Below are positions 17,129 through 24,822 of a stretch of 64,000 nt of DNA, piece after piece. Where the stretch lies: assembly GCA_052035295.1 (NCBI GenBank), contig JBPOHS010000012.1, positions 1-64,000 on the forward strand, read 5' to 3'. How positions within the stretch are numbered: the first letter of the stretch is position 1; each line of letters starts with the position of its first letter. The notes below the pieces were generated by a model. That model was not told the origin of the DNA. It ran no database searches and saw only the letters and a list, made by a program, of their open reading frames with translations. A program made the position numbers and the translations under genes. The DNA is from HdN1 sp052035295. GTDB taxonomy: Bacteria; Pseudomonadota; Gammaproteobacteria; Pseudomonadales; Ketobacteraceae.

Positions 17129-17826
17129 TGAACGAAGCTTACCAGTTTCTCGAATTTGAACAGATATATGCATCGACCTTCGGCAACGGCTTCCAATCCG
17201 TCGCCATCACGGCCAGCAATCCGGGTGAGGGCTGTACGTCGCTGGCCATGGCACTGGCGCGACGTCATACTGCAGTGGGACGACGTGCATTGCTGGTCGA
17301 TATGAATATTTATCGCCCGCATTTTTCCAGCCGCTTTCAACTGCCGAGCGTCGCGTGGCAGCCGGGCGCATCCCCGCTTCCGGTACCGCAACGAATTGAC
17401 CACAACATCGCCGTCATCACTGCACCCGTCATGCCGGGTATTTCATTTCGGGAACCCGCGACATTGCGCGGCATGATCGAACAGTGGCAGCAGGAGTACG
17501 ATGCCGTCATTATCGATACATCGCCACTCAACGCCCTCAATTATGCGAATATTCCCGCAGAAAATGTCTGTGCCAGTGCTGATGCCTGCATCCTGCTGGT
17601 CATGGCCAACCAGACACGCGAAGAGCATTTACTCCAGGCACGTGAAAAACTGTTGAGAATGAAGGCCAATCTGGTGGGGGTCGTGGTAAACGACTATCAC
17701 AATCCGAGTCTTGCGGATGAGATGATCCGGGAGGTCGATCGCCTGACACATCGCCTCCCGCGTCTGAACGCCTATATCAAGCAGCGTATCGCCACTATCG
17801 GTTTACTGTCCGGCACGTCATGGTGA
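17128..17826 (+). CDS. CpsD/CapB-like ATPase with altered Walker A
   Basis: A 232-residue P-loop protein of the bacterial tyrosine kinase (BY-kinase) family partnering Wzz/GumC proteins. The Walker A region reads NPGEGCTS, so the catalytic lysine of GEGKS/T is replaced by cysteine. Walker A' is LLVDMNIYRP (family: LLIDxDxRxP) and Walker B is VIIDTSPLN. The usual C-terminal tyrosine cluster is missing. It may therefore not be an active kinase but a structural or nucleotide-insensitive regulator. The ATG at 17128 overlaps the export gene stop (TGATG) and was preferred to the GTG one codon earlier. The 3' end overlaps the convergent receiver gene by 9 bp. Confidence 0.87.
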   Translation: MNEAYQFLEFEQIYASTFGNGFQSVAITASNPGEGCTSLAMALARRHTAVGRRALLVDMNIYRPHFSSRFQLPSVAWQPGASPLPVPQRIDHNIAVITAPVMPGISFREPATLRGMIEQWQQEYDAVIIDTSPLNALNYANIPAENVCASADACILLVMANQTREEHLLQAREKLLRMKANLVGVVVNDYHNPSLADEMIREVDRLTHRLPRLNAYIKQRIATIGLLSGTSW

Positions 17827-18216
17827 AAGGGATCGCGCCACCATGGCCAGCAATGTGCTTTTCTCCATGGGTTTTTGTAGCCAGGAAACTCCTTGCAAGT
17901 CAACGACACCCGACAGTTCCTGGGCAAAACCATCACCTGTCAGGAACACAAACGGGATGCGCGCGCCGGCTCGCAGCAACGCTTCACGCAAGGCCACCCC
18001 TCCCATGCCGGGCATGTGGATGTCAGACAAAACAAGCTGCGGTGCGTGTTTGAGGGCGGCGAACATGGCTTCGCGCGCATCCTCGAAACACATTACATCA
18101 TGATCATCTTGCAGATAAATTTCAGCGATACACAATTGGGTCGCGTCATCGTCGACAACATGGACAAGGGGACGGGTTGCCTTGTCTGGCAAGGTTTTAG
18201 TCACGTTCAAATTCAC
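17818..18216 (-). CDS. Single-domain response regulator (CheY-like receiver)
   Basis: The 132-residue protein is one receiver domain: acidic triad VVDDD at 20-24, phospho-acceptor D65 in LVLSDIHMPGMGG, the conserved Thr in FLTGD and the Lys in LQKP. No output domain follows, so it may work as a phosphate shuttle or bind a target protein. It is convergent with, and slightly overlaps, the CpsD-like gene, and lies divergently beside the H-NOX/kinase pair, which is a plausible partner. The first about 15 residues are a basic tail. Confidence 0.92.
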   Translation of the reverse strand: MNLNVTKTLPDKATRPLVHVVDDDATQLCIAEIYLQDDHDVMCFEDAREAMFAALKHAPQLVLSDIHMPGMGGVALREALLRAGARIPFVFLTGDGFAQELSGVVDLQGVSWLQKPMEKSTLLAMVARSLSP

Positions 18217-18549
18217 CCAGAAAAATCATCAAGTTGAATGAGTGCGGCAACATCCACATTTCTTTAGAATTGCGAGTTGATTGCCAATAGAGCCACGTCG
18301 ACCTTCAGCGCATTAGAAAACAGTAGCCATGAAGATCCCGGGCAGCAAATGCAAGCAACAACTACTGGCAACAAACACCAGCAACAAACTCAGGCAACAA
18401 ACACCAGCGACAACAAAAACCAGCAATAACTGCGCCAGCGCTGCGATCTGCGTCCTTCCACAACCCGGCTATACTTTCGGGACGCCTATCGCCATGCAGC
18501 CCCGCCCAGTGGATGCTGCGCCACATTCCCGTTCAGGACATGACATGAA
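18217..18549. other. Intergenic region upstream of the H-NOX gene
   Basis: This 333-bp gap between the receiver gene and the H-NOX gene must hold both promoters, but no clear -35/-10 or -24/-12 pair stands out. Its middle (about 18350-18430) is a purine/C-rich CAACAA-type direct-repeat tract. A 74-codon open frame from 18329 is simply the reading of this tract and is not supported as a gene. Confidence 0.6.
18367..18430. repeat. 26-bp direct repeats, CAACAAACACCAGC type
   Basis: The 16-mer GGCAACAAACACCAGC occurs at 18367-18382 and again at 18393-18408, 26 bp apart, with a decayed third unit (ACCAGCAATAAC) ending near 18430. The tract is almost free of thymine on the plus strand. Confidence 0.75.
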
Positions 18550-19095
18550 ATGAAAGGTATTGTTTTCCGGGAGTTTTCCGAGATGGTCGAGTCGCACTAC
18601 TCGGAAGCGCTCTTCGACAGCCTCATACAGCAAGTACAACCCGCCAGCGGCGGTGCCTACACGACCGTGGGCACCTATGACTACGAGGAACTGGCGGCAC
18701 TGGTGGGAGCCCTTTCCGTTGCGACGAACACGCCTGCGGAACAATTGCTGCGGACGTTTGGCCGTCATCTGGCGGATTCCTTTTCACGCAAATTTCAGCA
18801 TTTTTTCGGTAATGCAGCGCATCTCTTCGATTTCCTGCACTCGGTGGAAAGCCACATCCATCTGGAAGTACTGAAATTGTACCCCGACGCACAATTGCCA
18901 AGATTCAGCTATGAAGACGTCGAACATGGCGTTTTGCATTTGACGTACCGCTCCAGTCGCCCGCTGGAAATGCTGGCCTTCGGCCTGATCGAAGGCTGTG
19001 CCGAGTACTTTGGCGAGGCCATCGACATAGCCACGCAGACGGATACGGACACGCAGGGCCGATTTACCCGATTTGTCATCAGCAAACGAGCCTGA
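18550..19095 (+). CDS. hnoX: H-NOX haem-binding gas sensor
   Basis: The 181-residue protein starts MKGIVF and has the features of the haem NO-binding (HNOB) family: a proximal histidine candidate H104 in HIHLEVLKLYPDAQLP, and the haem-propionate motif Y-x-S-x-R as YRSSR at 133-137, followed by the conserved GLIEGCAEYFGE helix. Bacterial H-NOX proteins bind nitric oxide (sometimes O2) at ferrous haem and control a partner kinase or cyclase. The next gene, a hybrid histidine kinase without its own sensor domain, starts 5 bp downstream, so the two almost certainly form an operon and a signalling pair. Confidence 0.92.
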   Translation: MKGIVFREFSEMVESHYSEALFDSLIQQVQPASGGAYTTVGTYDYEELAALVGALSVATNTPAEQLLRTFGRHLADSFSRKFQHFFGNAAHLFDFLHSVESHIHLEVLKLYPDAQLPRFSYEDVEHGVLHLTYRSSRPLEMLAFGLIEGCAEYFGEAIDIATQTDTDTQGRFTRFVISKRA

Positions 19096-19100
19096 CACCT

Positions 19101-21239
19101 GTGCCCCGGGAATTGCCAACACCTGATCCCACCGAGGCCTACGCACTGCTGATGCGCCGTTATGTGCGCGAACGCAGGGCCCGCGAAGAAGCCGAAGCGC
19201 TGCTGGAAGCCAAGAGTCTGGAACTGTTCACGTCCAACCAGAGCTTGCGCAGCCTGGCCGCCTCGCAGGAAGAAGAAATCGTTACGCGGACCCGCGAACT
19301 GCAGCGGGCACGCGATGACGCTGTGGCTGCCAATCAGGCCAAATCGCAGTTTCTGGCCAACATGAGCCACGAAATACGCACGCCCATGAATGGGGTGCTC
19401 GGCATGCTGCACGTGCTGGATGCGACCGGATTGTCGAAAAGACAGCGCGATCTGCTGAACACCGCACTCTCGTCTGCCGAATTGCTGCTGACCGTCATCA
19501 ACGACATTCTTGATCTTTCCAAGCTGGAAGCGCATGCGGTCGAATTCGAGTCGGTCGAATTCGACCTCCAGCAGCTGATCGAAAATGCCGTGGCCTTGCA
19601 CACGCCGCGCGCCCAAGAGAAAAACATCCCGCTCAACTTCAGCGTTACTCCGGAAGTACCCCGCTACGTCGCCGGTGACCCCACCCGGTTGCAACAGGTG
19701 CTTTCCAATTTGCTGAGCAATGCCATCAAGTTTTCCGATAGTGGCGAAATCCTGCTGTACGTTGCCATGCAGGAAACCCGCATCCATTTCGGTGTGGTCG
19801 ATGCAGGCATTGGCATCGACGAAGACAAGCAAGCCACCCTGTTCGAACCCTTCCGGCAAGCCGACAGTTCATTCACTCGCCGCTATGGCGGCAGCGGATT
19901 GGGACTGGCCATCTGCGACCGGTTGATCACTGGCATGGGTGGCAGCCTGCAGGTGGCAAGCGCACCCGGCTATGGTTCCGAATTCAGTTTTTCGCTGCCG
20001 CTGCATTTGGTCGAACACTCGGAAATATCACCCGACATGTTCCATGCAATGCCCGCGACACGCGTGCTGATCGCCTCGACCAGTCATTACCAGCGTATCG
20101 GGTTGCGACAGTTGTTGTTGCGCAACGGCGTACGCGACATCGATGAAGCGTGCAGCCTCGGTGAGGCGTTATTTCGTCTGGGCCAGCCTGGCGACAGCTG
20201 TCACGCCGTTATCGTCGATATGCAGGCAGTGGACGAAAGCGCAAAAGTCCTCAAGGAACTTCGCAAGGCATCAACGGCCCATGGCGCCCGCATGATCGGC
20301 TTGAGTGTCGATCCTGAAGTCGATCCTGAAGAAGGCAACGAACACCTGGATGTAATGGTCTCCAAGCCGGTGCGTGAACGGGAGCTGTTGCAGGCCTTGC
20401 ACGCCGACCTCGCCAACCTGCCCGTGCCAGGCGATAGCCTGCCGCCAGAACCCTTTCCTCCGGGCACGTTCCAAGTTCTGCTGGTGGAAGACAACGACAC
20501 CAACCAACTGGTGGTACAGGAACTCTTGGCCAGATCCGGCGTTCGGGTCGATACCTGCCACAACGGCGAAGAGGCGCTTCGTGCACTGGAGCATGCGCGT
20601 TATGATCTGGTGCTGATGGATGTACAAATGCCCGTCATGGATGGGCTGGAAGCCACCCGCCAGATTCGTCAGAGAGGCATGACTACCCTGCCCGTTATCG
20701 CCCTGACGGCACATGCATTGCAGGAACACGTCGACATGTGCCGCGCGGCGGGAATGAACGGGCATCTGGCCAAGCCCATCATGCCCAATGAATTGTTCAC
20801 CATGCTGACGACCTGGCTGGGGCCTCTGCAGCCACTGCCGACGGCGAGCGAGCCAACACCGGAACCCGCAGAAAGCACGCCCGATACCTCCCTGCCCGGA
20901 CTGGACATTGCCGAAGCCCATCGGCGCCTGGGAACCAACGAGCGGGTGCTTGGGAAACTATTTTCGTTGTTTTACGAAGGACACAAACAGACGGGTGCGC
21001 AGCTTGAGATGGCCGTTAATCGGCAGCACTGGCAGGAAGCGTTCATGCTGGCCCACACGCTGAAGGGGGCCAGCGCCAACATTTCCGCGCCCTGGCTGTA
21101 TCAGGCAGCTACCGCGCTGGAATCCACCCTCCGACAGCACGACTCCCCCAGCGAGATACAAACGGCTCTGGAAAACGTAATGGCGCAGTTGAGCACGGTG
21201 CTCGCTACGCTTTCGGCATGGTTGAACAAAAAACACTGA
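19101..21239 (+). CDS. Sensorless hybrid histidine kinase (HisKA-HATPase-REC-REC-Hpt), H-NOX partner
   Basis: The 712-residue protein has a short coiled coil (about 20-75), HisKA with H90 in NMSHEIRTPMNG, a HATPase domain (about 195-310; NLLSNAIKFS, DAGIGID, GGSGLGLAI), a degenerate receiver (about 325-430, VDMQ in place of the usual acceptor region), a full receiver (about 465-575, LVLMDVQMPVMDG) and a C-terminal Hpt (HTLKGASANI). There is no membrane span or PAS/GAF domain, so the signal must come from another protein, most plausibly H-NOX. A GTG start at 19101 is assumed, as no ATG precedes the coiled coil. The Hpt implies phosphotransfer to a separate regulator. Confidence 0.9.
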   Translation: MPRELPTPDPTEAYALLMRRYVRERRAREEAEALLEAKSLELFTSNQSLRSLAASQEEEIVTRTRELQRARDDAVAANQAKSQFLANMSHEIRTPMNGVLGMLHVLDATGLSKRQRDLLNTALSSAELLLTVINDILDLSKLEAHAVEFESVEFDLQQLIENAVALHTPRAQEKNIPLNFSVTPEVPRYVAGDPTRLQQVLSNLLSNAIKFSDSGEILLYVAMQETRIHFGVVDAGIGIDEDKQATLFEPFRQADSSFTRRYGGSGLGLAICDRLITGMGGSLQVASAPGYGSEFSFSLPLHLVEHSEISPDMFHAMPATRVLIASTSHYQRIGLRQLLLRNGVRDIDEACSLGEALFRLGQPGDSCHAVIVDMQAVDESAKVLKELRKASTAHGARMIGLSVDPEVDPEEGNEHLDVMVSKPVRERELLQALHADLANLPVPGDSLPPEPFPPGTFQVLLVEDNDTNQLVVQELLARSGVRVDTCHNGEEALRALEHARYDLVLMDVQMPVMDGLEATRQIRQRGMTTLPVIALTAHALQEHVDMCRAAGMNGHLAKPIMPNELFTMLTTWLGPLQPLPTASEPTPEPAESTPDTSLPGLDIAEAHRRLGTNERVLGKLFSLFYEGHKQTGAQLEMAVNRQHWQEAFMLAHTLKGASANISAPWLYQAATALESTLRQHDSPSEIQTALENVMAQLSTVLATLSAWLNKKH

Positions 21240-21264
21240 GCCGTGTAACGACGAAGATCAGGCG

Positions 21265-23397
21265 TCAACGGTCATTGGCGGCAAGGCCATTCATTGGCGA
21301 AAACTTTTCTTCGAACAAGGCGTCAAGGGCATCCACTGACAAGGGGCGACTGAAATAGTAACCTTGGGCAAACCGGCAGCCCAATTGCACCAGACGATCC
21401 ACCTGTTCAGAGGTTTCTACGCCTTCTGCCACCACATCGATATTCAAACCGCGTGCCAGCGCCACCACGGCAGAGATGATCGCGATGCCCTGCGGCGTCT
21501 GAATTTCATCGACAAAGGCTTTGTCGATTTTCAGTACGGTCAGCGGCAATTTGGCCAGATAGCTCAACGAGGAATAGCCCGTGCCAAAATCATCGAGTGC
21601 AATGCCGATACCGAGTTTGCGCAGGCTTTCCAGACGCGCCACGGCTTCCTGGGTGCGCTCGAAAAAGAGGCTCTCGGTAATTTCAATTTCCATCAGTGCG
21701 TGATCGACCTTACGCTGCTCGATGATCTTGTGGACCAGACTCACCATGTGCGGATCATGCAGTTGATGCACGGACATATTGACCGACACACGAAAACCTT
21801 CAGGCAGGCAGTATTTTTCGCTCCACACTCGCAGCTGACTGCAGGCGGTTTCGAATACCCAGCGCCCGATACTGCTGATCAACCCGGTTTCTTCGGCAAT
21901 CGGGATGAAGGCCGCCGGGGAAATCATGCGTTGCCCGATACGCCAGCGAATCAGGGCTTCCACCCCGATGATCTGGCCGTCGATCATGTCGAATTTGGGC
22001 TGGTAATGCACAAAGAAATCCATCGATTCCACCGCCCGGCGCAACTCGACTTCGAGCGCCATGGTTTCCTCGATCTGGGTCTTCATGTTGGGGTCAAACA
22101 CCTTGTAGCGGTTACGCCCCTCATGCTTGGCCTGATACATGGCCATGTCGGCATTCTTGATCAGCTCATTGGCGTCGTTACCCATCTCCGGGTAATAGAC
22201 AATACCGATACTGCCGCCCACATAGATTTCCTGACCGGAAATTTCGAATGAGCGGGACAATTCGTTGATCAACTTTTCGGAGACCCTCAGGGCTGCCGTT
22301 TCAACCGAATTACCGGTGAGGATCAGGGTAAATTCATCACCGCCAATACGACAGAGAATATCAGCGTCACGAATACACAAGCGAATACGGTTGGCGACTT
22401 CCTTGAGCAGTATGTCGCCAGCATCGTGACCGAGCGTGTCATTCACCTGCTTGAAACGATCCAGATCCATGAACAGCAGCGCAAACGGCATCTGGTTATG
22501 CCGGCTGTAAGTGATGGCGTTATTGAGCGCATTGCTGAACAGGTTGCGATTACCCAAGCCGGTCAGCGCATCATATTGCGCCATGTAATTGAGTTTTTCT
22601 TCGATCTTGCGGCGTTCGGTGATGTCCTTGAACACGATCACCACACCATCGAATTTTCCGGTGGGCGCATGCATGGGGCTGGAGGTGTATTCCACGGGAA
22701 TCACGCGATTGCCAGCGGCGCGAAAGACACCGACATCGGTGTGGTAAGCCTTGCCTCCTGCACACGCGGTAAAGATACGCGATTCTTCCCAGCTGGCATT
22801 TTCGCCCTGCTGCGCCGACACGATCACGGTTTTGTAAACGGGTTGGCCAATCAACTCCGAGGCAGCGAACGAAAGAATGGCTTCGACGGCCGGATTGACA
22901 AACGTGATGACACCTTCGTGGGATACCCCGATGATGCCTTCGCCCACCGAACGCAGCAGGATCTCATTGCTGGTCTTGAGCTGATCCAACCGGCGCATCG
23001 CCTCTTCCAGCTGTTTTTGTCGCTGGTCGAGTTCCAGGAAAATGCGCACCTTCGACACCAACATATGGGGATCGACCGGTTTGAAAATGAAGTCCACACC
23101 CCCGCTTTCATAACCCTTGAAAACGTGTTCGTCGTCCTTGTTGATGGCCGTGAGGAAAATAATCGGAATATGCCGCGTCTTGCTGCGCTGGCGCATCAGC
23201 GTCGCCACTTCGAAGCCATCCATGCCCGGCATTTGCACATCCAGCAGCACCAGGGCCACCGGCTGTTTGAGCAGGATACCCAGCGCTGCCTGCCCCGAGG
23301 TGGCCGACACCACATCGACATGCAATTCCGACAGCACGGATTCAAGCGCGACCAGGTTGGCAGGCTGATCGTCGACGATCAGAATGCTCTGCCTCAT
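21265..23397 (-). CDS. REC-PAS-GGDEF-EAL cyclic-di-GMP protein
   Basis: In 710 residues the order is: receiver (about 1-120, D53 in LVLLDVQMPGMDG), PAS (about 145-265), GGDEF (about 275-435) and EAL (about 450-695). The GGDEF motif is intact and preceded by an RDAD inhibitory I-site. The EAL side keeps GVEALIRW, EITES, DDFGTGYSSL and AEGVET, all typical of active phosphodiesterases. It could therefore both make and degrade c-di-GMP, with the balance set by receiver phosphorylation. It is the last gene of a minus-strand signalling series and overlaps the CheB stop by 4 bp, so its receiver is a likely target of the hybrid kinase encoded upstream. Confidence 0.93.
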   Translation of the reverse strand: MRQSILIVDDQPANLVALESVLSELHVDVVSATSGQAALGILLKQPVALVLLDVQMPGMDGFEVATLMRQRSKTRHIPIIFLTAINKDDEHVFKGYESGGVDFIFKPVDPHMLVSKVRIFLELDQRQKQLEEAMRRLDQLKTSNEILLRSVGEGIIGVSHEGVITFVNPAVEAILSFAASELIGQPVYKTVIVSAQQGENASWEESRIFTACAGGKAYHTDVGVFRAAGNRVIPVEYTSSPMHAPTGKFDGVVIVFKDITERRKIEEKLNYMAQYDALTGLGNRNLFSNALNNAITYSRHNQMPFALLFMDLDRFKQVNDTLGHDAGDILLKEVANRIRLCIRDADILCRIGGDEFTLILTGNSVETAALRVSEKLINELSRSFEISGQEIYVGGSIGIVYYPEMGNDANELIKNADMAMYQAKHEGRNRYKVFDPNMKTQIEETMALEVELRRAVESMDFFVHYQPKFDMIDGQIIGVEALIRWRIGQRMISPAAFIPIAEETGLISSIGRWVFETACSQLRVWSEKYCLPEGFRVSVNMSVHQLHDPHMVSLVHKIIEQRKVDHALMEIEITESLFFERTQEAVARLESLRKLGIGIALDDFGTGYSSLSYLAKLPLTVLKIDKAFVDEIQTPQGIAIISAVVALARGLNIDVVAEGVETSEQVDRLVQLGCRFAQGYYFSRPLSVDALDALFEEKFSPMNGLAANDR

Positions 23398-23963
23398 GCC
23401 GACGCCCTCTCGGCCTGCAGCGCCATCAACTGTTCGGCGAGCATGACAGGACTCAGCATGCCGTCGACCGTCACCTGACGCGTTACCGACAGGGGCATGA
23501 CCGCCATGCCCGCGGTTTCCGGCGCTTGCACGTAAACGCGTCCATGCCGTTTTTTGACCGCAACGGCCCCTGCGGTACCATCACTGTTGGCACCACTGAG
23601 GACACAGGCCACCAGTTGTGGCCCGTAGGCAAACGCGGCGCTTTCCAACAGCAGATCGATGGAAGGGCGGCTGAAATTGACAGGGGCGTCCAGGTTCAAG
23701 CTGAATATCTTCTCCCGCTCGACGAGCAAGTGATAATTCGGTGGGGCGACATACAAGTATCCGCGTTCGATGCGTTGTTTGTCGTCCGGTTCACAGACGG
23801 AAAGATGCGTGTAGCGCGCCAGCATTTGCGGCACACCACTCTCCCGATTGGCACGCTGATGCAATACCAGCACGGTGGGCAGGCAATAGCCCGCAGGCAA
23901 GTGCTGCAAGATTGCGATCATGGCTTCCAGCCCGCCACTCGAAGCCCCAATGGCCACTAACAT
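23394..23963 (-). CDS. cheB: CheB-type methylesterase domain protein
   Basis: The 189-residue protein is a stand-alone CheB catalytic domain without a receiver. IGASSGGLEA contains the catalytic serine, LHQRANRESG the histidine and SGANSDGTAG the aspartate. The ATG at 23963 was chosen for the GAGGA upstream and because the sequence then begins directly at the domain; a longer frame reaches 24011. Together with the neighbouring CheR it would adjust methylation of a receptor or kinase. With no chemoreceptor here, the target may be the large hybrid kinase itself. Confidence 0.9.
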   Translation of the reverse strand: MLVAIGASSGGLEAMIAILQHLPAGYCLPTVLVLHQRANRESGVPQMLARYTHLSVCEPDDKQRIERGYLYVAPPNYHLLVEREKIFSLNLDAPVNFSRPSIDLLLESAAFAYGPQLVACVLSGANSDGTAGAVAVKKRHGRVYVQAPETAGMAVMPLSVTRQVTVDGMLSPVMLAEQLMALQAERASA

Positions 23964-23976
23964 GCAAAACGGTTCC

Positions 23977-24822
23977 TCAATCGATACGCTGATACACCCG
24001 CATGGCCGCATCGACGGGCCGGAAATGCTGTCGACTGTGGAAATTACCCAGCGATTCCTTGATGCCCAGGCCGAGAAAGCCGCCCATATCGAGGCTCTGA
24101 TAGAATAAGGCTAGCACCCGCTCCTGAAGTTCGCGGCGAAAATAGATGAGCACATTGCGGCATACCACCAGTTGCATCTCGCCAAATACCTGATCCGTAA
24201 CAAGATCATGCTGGGTGAAGACAATATTTTTTTTCAGCACCGGGTCCATCATGAAACGCTCGTACCCGGTGGAAACATAATCCTGCAAGCGCCCCCGCCC
24301 TCCCCCGGCGATGTAATTCTCATTGGCGGTAACCCATTGTTTTTCGTGGTATATGCCTTTACGGGCCAATTCCAGCACGCGGGAATTGATGTCGGTGGCA
24401 TAGACGACCGCCCGATCCCCCAGGCCCTCCTCCTGCAGCAGTATCGACATGGAGTACGCCTCTTCCCCGGTCGAGCAGCCGGCATGCCAGATCTTCAGAA
24501 ACGGGTGCGACTTGAGCTCCGGGATCACCTGCTCCCGCATGACCCGGTAGAATCCGGGATCGCGGAACATGTCGGTAACATTGACCGTCAGCCCGCGCAC
24601 AAAATGCTGGCTGCGCTGATGGTCACGGATGAGATCGTGTTGCAGATCAGCCACCCGCTTGTATTGTTCTTCGGTAACATAGCGGGCCACCCGGCGGCGT
24701 AACGATGCCCGTGAATAGCCGCGAAAGTCGTAGCCCCATTTCAGATAGAGGGCATCGAGCAGGCATTCGACCTCCACTTCAAAATCGTCCGGCACGTCGG
24801 ACGGTATGACTTCACGCGTCAT
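23977..24822 (-). CDS. cheR: CheR-type protein methyltransferase
   Basis: At 281 residues it has the family length. The N-terminal helical domain is followed by the SAM-binding motif WHAGCSTGEEAYSMSILL and by VCRNVLIYF, both diagnostic of CheR, which methylates receptor glutamates. The start ATG at 24822 overlaps the stop of the hybrid kinase (ATGA), indicating translational coupling. The order kinase-CheR-CheB-c-di-GMP enzyme suggests an alternative chemosensory or adaptation pathway, not the flagellar one. Confidence 0.93.
   Translation of the reverse strand: MTREVIPSDVPDDFEVEVECLLDALYLKWGYDFRGYSRASLRRRVARYVTEEQYKRVADLQHDLIRDHQRSQHFVRGLTVNVTDMFRDPGFYRVMREQVIPELKSHPFLKIWHAGCSTGEEAYSMSILLQEEGLGDRAVVYATDINSRVLELARKGIYHEKQWVTANENYIAGGGRGRLQDYVSTGYERFMMDPVLKKNIVFTQHDLVTDQVFGEMQLVVCRNVLIYFRRELQERVLALFYQSLDMGGFLGLGIKESLGNFHSRQHFRPVDAAMRVYQRID

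Noticed and set aside
1..17826. Exosortase/PEP-CTERM type of exopolysaccharide locus
   Set aside because: The sigma54-type promoters and asparagine-synthase gene recall such loci, but no exosortase, PEP-CTERM substrate or PrsK/PrsR-like gene is in the window.
18329..18553. Open frame of 74 codons before the H-NOX gene
   Set aside because: Its sequence is the translation of the CAACAA repeat tract and overlaps the H-NOX start; there is no family similarity.
21364..23478. Long plus-strand frames of about 295 and 350 codons
   Set aside because: Both lie antisense to the REC-PAS-GGDEF-EAL gene, whose motifs are intact; the opposite frames have no domain features.
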